DNA of 11,725 nucleotides from Enterobacteriaceae endosymbiont of Donacia bicoloricornis (GTDB lineage Bacteria; Pseudomonadota; Gammaproteobacteria; Enterobacterales; Enterobacteriaceae): NCBI RefSeq assembly GCF_012567955.1, contig NZ_CP046186.1, positions 403,919 through 415,643 on the forward strand, written 5' to 3'. The notes under the pieces were generated by a model. The model had not been told where the DNA came from and ran no database searches. It was given only the letters and a program-made list of their open reading frames with translations. Shown here in pieces: positions 8,116 through 11,725 of the stretch. The first letter of the stretch is position 1. The number at the start of each line of letters is the position of its first letter. Made by a program: the position numbers and the translations under genes.

Positions 8116-8877
8116 ATGTGGATTAGTATTATTACTTTATTTCCAGAAATGTTTAAAACAGTTATAAAATATGGCTTAATTAATAAAAGTATAAAAAAAA
8201 AATTACTAAATATTAGTTTTTGGAATCCTAGAGATTTTATAAGAAATAAATTTAATAAAATAGATTCTAATATTTATGGGGGTGGAGGAGGTGTAATATT
8301 GAAAGCAGAACCCCTAATAAAATCTATTTATAAAGCAAAATTAGAAATGAAAAAGAATGTTAAAATAATTTATTTATCTCCCCAAGGTAAACAAATTAAT
8401 ATTTCTTATATAAAAAAATTAATATCATATCATCAAATGATATTTATTTGTGGAAGATATAAAGGTATAGATGAACGTGTTATTGATAATTTTGTAGATG
8501 AAGAAATATCAATTGGTGATTATATTCTTAGTGGGGGTGAATTACCAGCGATGGTATTATTAGATATATTAGTAAGACAAATACCTGGTGTATTAAATAA
8601 TATATCGTCTTGTAATACTGATTCTTTTTTTAATAATGGTTTATTAGATGCTCCTAATTATACTAATCCTAAAATATTAACAAATTTAAAAAAAAAAAAT
8701 ATTGTACCTTCCATATTGCTATCAGGAGATCATAAAAAAATAAAAGAATGGAAATTACAACAATCTTTAGGAATAACTTGGATAAAAAGACCTGATTTAT
8801 TCAAAAAAAAAAAACTAACAAAAAAAGAAAAAGTTTTATTTCAAAATTTTAAAAAATCTTATTTAAAAAATAAGTAA
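8116..8877 (+). CDS. trmD: tRNA (guanine-N1)-methyltransferase TrmD
   Basis: SPOUT-class enzyme that uses SAM to make m1G37 next to the anticodon of tRNAs reading CNN codons and some others, preventing +1 frameshifts. The 253 residues (E. coli 255) carry the N-terminal MWISIITLFPEMF, the SAM-binding trefoil knot elements YLSPQG, CGRYKGIDERV and GDYILSGGELPA, R154 in VRQIPGVL, the general-base aspartate D169 in TDSFFNNGLLDAPNY, and the C-terminal tRNA-binding part (SGDHKKIKEWKLQQSLGITW). Two residues differ from the usual family pattern: position 58 is Gly (GGGGG instead of GGGPG) and position 116 is Lys (RYKG instead of RYEG). The start is the ATG matching family N-termini; no ribosome binding site is evident. 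Two A12 runs (8688-8699 and 8803-8814) are in frame. It lies between rimM and rplS as in E. coli. Confidence 0.97.
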   Translation: MWISIITLFPEMFKTVIKYGLINKSIKKKLLNISFWNPRDFIRNKFNKIDSNIYGGGGGVILKAEPLIKSIYKAKLEMKKNVKIIYLSPQGKQINISYIKKLISYHQMIFICGRYKGIDERVIDNFVDEEISIGDYILSGGELPAMVLLDILVRQIPGVLNNISSCNTDSFFNNGLLDAPNYTNPKILTNLKKKNIVPSILLSGDHKKIKEWKLQQSLGITWIKRPDLFKKKKLTKKEKVLFQNFKKSYLKNK

Positions 8878-8892
8878 TATTATGGAGTAAAA

Positions 8893-9249
8893 ATGAATAA
8901 CATAATTTCTTATGTAGAAAAAGAACAATTAAAAAATTATAATAAATTTCCTACTTTTAGGGTGGGAGATACATTAAAAATAAAAATTTGGGTTATTGAA
9001 GGAACAAAAAAAAGACTTCAAACTTTTGAAGGTATTGTAATTTCTTTAGTTAAAAAAAATAGTTTTAATTGTTCTTTTACAATTAGAAAATTGTCTAATG
9101 GTATTGGTGTGGAACGTATTTTTCCTTTATATTCTAAAATAATTAATTCGATTAAAGTTAAAAAAATAGGTCACGTAAGAAAATCAAAATTATATTATTT
9201 ACGTAAATTAACAGGTAAAGCAGCTAGAATTAAAGAAAGATTATCTTAA
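8893..9249 (+). CDS. rplS: 50S ribosomal protein bL19
   Basis: Large-subunit protein at the 30S-50S interface. Its 118 residues match E. coli L19 (115): [26 protein letters not shown], then [18 protein letters not shown], and the C-terminal [20 protein letters not shown]. The ribosome binding site GGAG (8884-8887) sits 5 bases before the ATG. It closes the ffh-rpsP-rimM-trmD-rplS cluster and ends tail to tail with recD, with only 16 bp between the stops. Sequence conservation is the highest of the cluster together with S16. Confidence 0.98.
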   Translation: MNNIISYVEKEQLKNYNKFPTFRVGDTLKIKIWVIEGTKKRLQTFEGIVISLVKKNSFNCSFTIRKLSNGIGVERIFPLYSKIINSIKVKKIGHVRKSKLYYLRKLTGKAARIKERLS

Positions 9250-9258
9250 TTTTTTTTT

Positions 9259-9286
9259 AAAAAAATTATTTATAAATAATTTTTTT
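9259..9286. terminator. Candidate bidirectional terminator between rplS and recD
   Basis: A perfect 28-nt palindrome, two 14-base arms meeting between 9272 and 9273, made only of A and T: seven A, then TTATTTA, then the mirror image ending in seven T. It sits at the junction of two convergent genes, gives a U7 tract in either direction and overlaps the recD stop codon at 9266-9268. All-A/T stems are weak and such symmetry can arise by chance in this composition, so terminator function is an inference from the placement. Confidence 0.4.
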
Positions 9287-11137
9287 CATATAATGAAATA
9301 TTTTTCTTTTAATATTAGAAAATCTTTTAATTTTTAATTTAATTGCTTTATAAAAAATTAATTTATGACTGTAAATATTTATTTTTTTTTTAGCTCTTGT
9401 AATGGCAGTATAAATTAATTCTCTAGTTAAAATAGGATAAAGTTTATTTGGTAGTACCAATGATATTTTTTGAAATTCTGAACCTTGAGCTTTATGTGTA
9501 GTTATTGCATAAGCTATATTATAAGGAGGTAAATTTTTAATAGAAATTATTTGATATTTCCCATTAGCTAATAAAAATTTTATTTTTAGTTTTTTATCAT
9601 TTTTATCAAAAAAAGTAATTCCAATATCTCCATTAAATAAGTTTAAAAAATTACTATTTTGAGTAATAATAATAGGTCTTCCTATGTACCAATTATGATA
9701 TGTAATATTATTTATTAAAATTTTCTCATTAAATAATTCTTTTTCTATAATATTGTTAATCATTTTTGTACCAAATAAACCGTGTTTAATTGCACATATT
9801 ATTTGATAACAATTAAATTTTTGTAAAATATCATTATGGTTATTACTTTTTTGTAAAAATATAAAGTATTTTTTATACTCATGAATAAATGAATTAATCA
9901 TTAATTTATATTGTTTGTCATTTATGACATCAATTAAATTGATATCTTTATATTTTTTTGATAAAAATAGTTTTTTAATTTTCTTAATTTCCCCTTTTTT
10001 AATTATTAAAGCTAATTTATTAATACCAGAATTATTTAAATATCTAAAATTATATTTTAATACAGTTATAAAATTTCGAAAAAAAAAACTTGGAATATTA
10101 TAATTTTTTTTTACTTTATTATTATTTATAATATTTAACCATTTAAAATATTTTTTTGTAAAAAAAAATTTTTTAAAATAACATAAATCCTTAAACATAT
10201 TACCACCCTCTATTGGAGGTAATTGATATTCATCTCCTAATAATACTAATTTAGTTTTTTTAGATAAAGCTTTTAGAATAATAGACATTAGATTAAAATC
10301 AATCATAGATGCTTCATCTATTATTAATAGATCTAAATCTAATGTATTTTTATCATTATATGAAGTTTCTTTAGTATAAATTTTTATTTTTAATAAATTA
10401 TGTATAGTTGTTCCTTTACTAGGAATGTTTTTTTTTTCATTTTTATTTATTAAATTTAAAGATATTTTTTTAAAAAAATAATTTACAGATTGAGTTAATC
10501 TTGCAGAAGCTTTTCCAGTGGTTGCTGCAATTTTAATTTTTAAAGGATTATTAAAAATTTTAATAAATGTAAAAATAATTTTAGATACTATACTAGTTTT
10601 ACCAGTTCCAGGCGACCCATTAATAATACTAATTCTATGTGTTAAAGCCGCACAAATAGCCTGTTTTTCTAAAGAAGTATTTTTATTTTCATTAATAAAT
10701 AAAATTTTTAATATATTTTTAATTTTTTTTTGATCTATTAATATTACATTATTTTTAATAAAATTTTCTACTATTATATTTTCTTCATTCCATATTTTAT
10801 GTAAATAAAGACAATTATTTTCTAAAATAATAGGGGTAATATAATTACCATTATTAATAATTTCTGTATTTAAAAGTAATATTTTTTTCCAATTTGTAAT
10901 TTGATTTATTTCTTTTATTTTTTTTATAAAAAATGTATTTTTTTGATTTTTAATCTTTATATCTAAATATAATTTAGATATTGGTAAACAAACATTACCT
11001 TTACTAATACTATTACTAAGTAATGCAATTGAATATTTTAAAAATTTTTGTTTTTTTGAAGTTAATATAGATGCAAAATAAAAATCAGTTAATCTAATAA
11101 CACCTATTTCACATAGTTTTTTAAAGAAATATTGCAT
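9266..11137 (-). CDS. recD: Exodeoxyribonuclease V (RecBCD) alpha subunit, RecD helicase
   Basis: The fast 5'-3' SF1B helicase of RecBCD, which unwinds and degrades DNA from double-strand ends and supports recombination repair. It has 623 residues, against 608 in E. coli. Helicase motifs in order: Walker A GSPGTGKTS (174-182), GKASARLTQ (motif Ia), Walker B DEASMID (274-280), motif III GDEYQLPP (301-308), motif IV around KYNFRYLNNSGI, motif V TTHKAQGSEF (546-555) and motif VI YTAITRAKKKI. The N-terminal third, the RecC-interacting region in E. coli, is also recognisable (GNVCLPISKL). The start is ATG at 11137-11135, without a clear ribosome binding site. recB lies 30 bp upstream on the same strand, whereas in E. 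coli these genes touch or overlap. The inter-motif segments are Lys/Asn-rich, as expected from A+T drift, but the frame is intact. Confidence 0.96.
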   Translation of the reverse strand: MQYFFKKLCEIGVIRLTDFYFASILTSKKQKFLKYSIALLSNSISKGNVCLPISKLYLDIKIKNQKNTFFIKKIKEINQITNWKKILLLNTEIINNGNYITPIILENNCLYLHKIWNEENIIVENFIKNNVILIDQKKIKNILKILFINENKNTSLEKQAICAALTHRISIINGSPGTGKTSIVSKIIFTFIKIFNNPLKIKIAATTGKASARLTQSVNYFFKKISLNLINKNEKKNIPSKGTTIHNLLKIKIYTKETSYNDKNTLDLDLLIIDEASMIDFNLMSIILKALSKKTKLVLLGDEYQLPPIEGGNMFKDLCYFKKFFFTKKYFKWLNIINNNKVKKNYNIPSFFFRNFITVLKYNFRYLNNSGINKLALIIKKGEIKKIKKLFLSKKYKDINLIDVINDKQYKLMINSFIHEYKKYFIFLQKSNNHNDILQKFNCYQIICAIKHGLFGTKMINNIIEKELFNEKILINNITYHNWYIGRPIIITQNSNFLNLFNGDIGITFFDKNDKKLKIKFLLANGKYQIISIKNLPPYNIAYAITTHKAQGSEFQKISLVLPNKLYPILTRELIYTAITRAKKKINIYSHKLIFYKAIKLKIKRFSNIKRKIFHYMKKIIYK

Positions 11138-11167
11138 ATATTTGATTTTAATATTTTTAAAATAAAT

Positions 11168-11725
11168 TTAAATAAAAAATTTATTTAATTTGTTAATTAA
11201 TTTTAAAGATGGTTTTGTTGTCCAAATACCATCCTGATTCTTTTTACTATTAATACCTCTAATATATAAATATATTATACCTCCGAAATGTTTTTTATAA
11301 TTATAATTAGTAATACGATATTGTAAATATTTATGTAAAGCTAAAGAATAAATTTGATATTGTATATCATAACGATTTAAACATATATCATTTTCAATAT
11401 ATTTTTTAGTATAATCTTTATAATTATTACCTAACCAAGTTGATTTATAATCTATAATATAATATTTATTCTCCCATAAAAAAATTAAGTCAATTATACC
11501 TGATAAAAATCCTTCTATTACTTTAAATTTTAATTTAGATAAATTATATGACAATTTATCATATTTGTTTATAAGATTATTATATTTTGTAGAAGAAAAT
11601 ATTTTTTTTATGGATAAATAAAATTTAAATTCTGTTTTTTTATTTTTATTACTTATTTTATTTAAAATAATATTTTTATTACTTATTGATTTTTTTAGAA
11701 TGTTATTAAACCAATTAGTTAACAT
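11168..11725 (-). CDS. recB: Exodeoxyribonuclease V beta subunit RecB, C-terminal nuclease part (runs off window)
   Basis: This is the last 185 codons of RecB, the 3'-5' helicase/nuclease subunit of RecBCD. The frame is open to the right edge, and the methionine at the edge is internal by comparison with E. coli RecB, so the gene is cut by the window rather than truncated. The nuclease site is intact: D79 (GIIDLIF), D92 and K94 (IIDYKS) have the same spacing as D1067, D1080 and K1082 of E. coli, and the QxxxY motif is Q122/Y126 in RYDIQYQIYSLALH. The closing motif HFGGIIYLYIRGI is also typical. The tail ends a few residues after SLKLINKLNKFF. recD follows 30 bp downstream. recC is not in the window; since RecB and RecD both look intact, it is probably elsewhere in the genome (inference). 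Confidence 0.95.
   Translation of the reverse strand: MLTNWFNNILKKSISNKNIILNKISNKNKKTEFKFYLSIKKIFSSTKYNNLINKYDKLSYNLSKLKFKVIEGFLSGIIDLIFLWENKYYIIDYKSTWLGNNYKDYTKKYIENDICLNRYDIQYQIYSLALHKYLQYRITNYNYKKHFGGIIYLYIRGINSKKNQDGIWTTKPSLKLINKLNKFFI

Noticed and set aside
9915..10103. 62-codon plus-strand open frame inside recD
   Set aside because: It lies antisense to a well-supported helicase gene, has no ribosome binding site or recognisable motif, and its hydrophobic look follows from reading Lys/Asn codons backwards.
10518..10733. 71-codon plus-strand open frame inside recD
   Set aside because: It is antisense to the RecD Walker A region; its apparent membrane-like sequence is the complement of conserved helicase codons.
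11723..11725. ATG at the right edge as the start of a short 185-residue gene
   Set aside because: The sequence aligns with the internal C-terminal nuclease region of RecB, so this methionine is internal and the gene continues outside the window.
1..11725. tRNA, small RNA, CRISPR, insertion sequence, phage or attachment-site signals
   Set aside because: No spacer exceeds about 121 bp, none contains a cloverleaf-like GC stem set, and I saw no spaced direct repeats, transposase motifs or terminal inverted repeats.
1..11725. UGA reassigned to Trp, as in some tiny symbiont genomes
   Set aside because: All tryptophans at conserved positions use TGG and no conserved protein is interrupted by an in-frame TGA; all stops seen are TAA or TAG.

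Overview
The window looks like the chromosome of a highly reduced, very A+T-rich gammaproteobacterial insect endosymbiont from the Enterobacterales (Buchnera-like or a related lineage). The reasons are the strong A/T and AAA-Lys/Asn/Ile bias, the absence of any spacer longer than about 120 bp, and proteins that align almost end to end with their Escherichia coli counterparts as I remember them (for example NrdA at 760 residues, NrdB at 376, YbgI at 249). Stops are TAA or TAG, all Trp codons are TGG, and code 11 fits throughout. I cannot name the species. The gene order differs from what I remember of Buchnera from the pea aphid, where rplS is not beside recD.

Layout from left to right. Positions 39-3483 (+) hold the class Ia ribonucleotide reductase pair nrdA-nrdB, closed by a hairpin terminator. 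Positions 3547-4935 (-) hold a 12-TM-type APC amino-acid exchanger very like E. coli YdgI, with a TTG start. Positions 5057-5806 (-) hold ybgI, a Nif3/DUF34 metal-binding protein. A 109 bp divergent spacer leads into the plus-strand cluster ffh-rpsP-rimM-trmD-rplS (5916-9249), which joins SRP targeting to ribosome and tRNA maturation. Convergent to it on the minus strand is recD (9266-11137), preceded by the 3' part of recB (11168-11725), which runs off the window.

Functionally the window combines DNA precursor synthesis (NrdAB), double-strand break repair (RecB/RecD), membrane targeting (Ffh), translation (bS16, RimM, TrmD, bL19) and one metabolite exchanger. In E. coli these blocks are far apart on the chromosome, so the window joins several rearranged segments, while the tight operons themselves are intact.

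I see no mobile element, phage gene, CRISPR array, tRNA, rRNA or novel multi-gene system. The points worth a second look are molecular: altered conserved residues in TrmD (positions 58 and 116), a methionine-poor Ffh M domain, a charge-changed NrdB tail, an extra cysteine near the NrdA active site, A11-A13 homopolymers inside intact genes, and retention of a YdgI-type exchanger.
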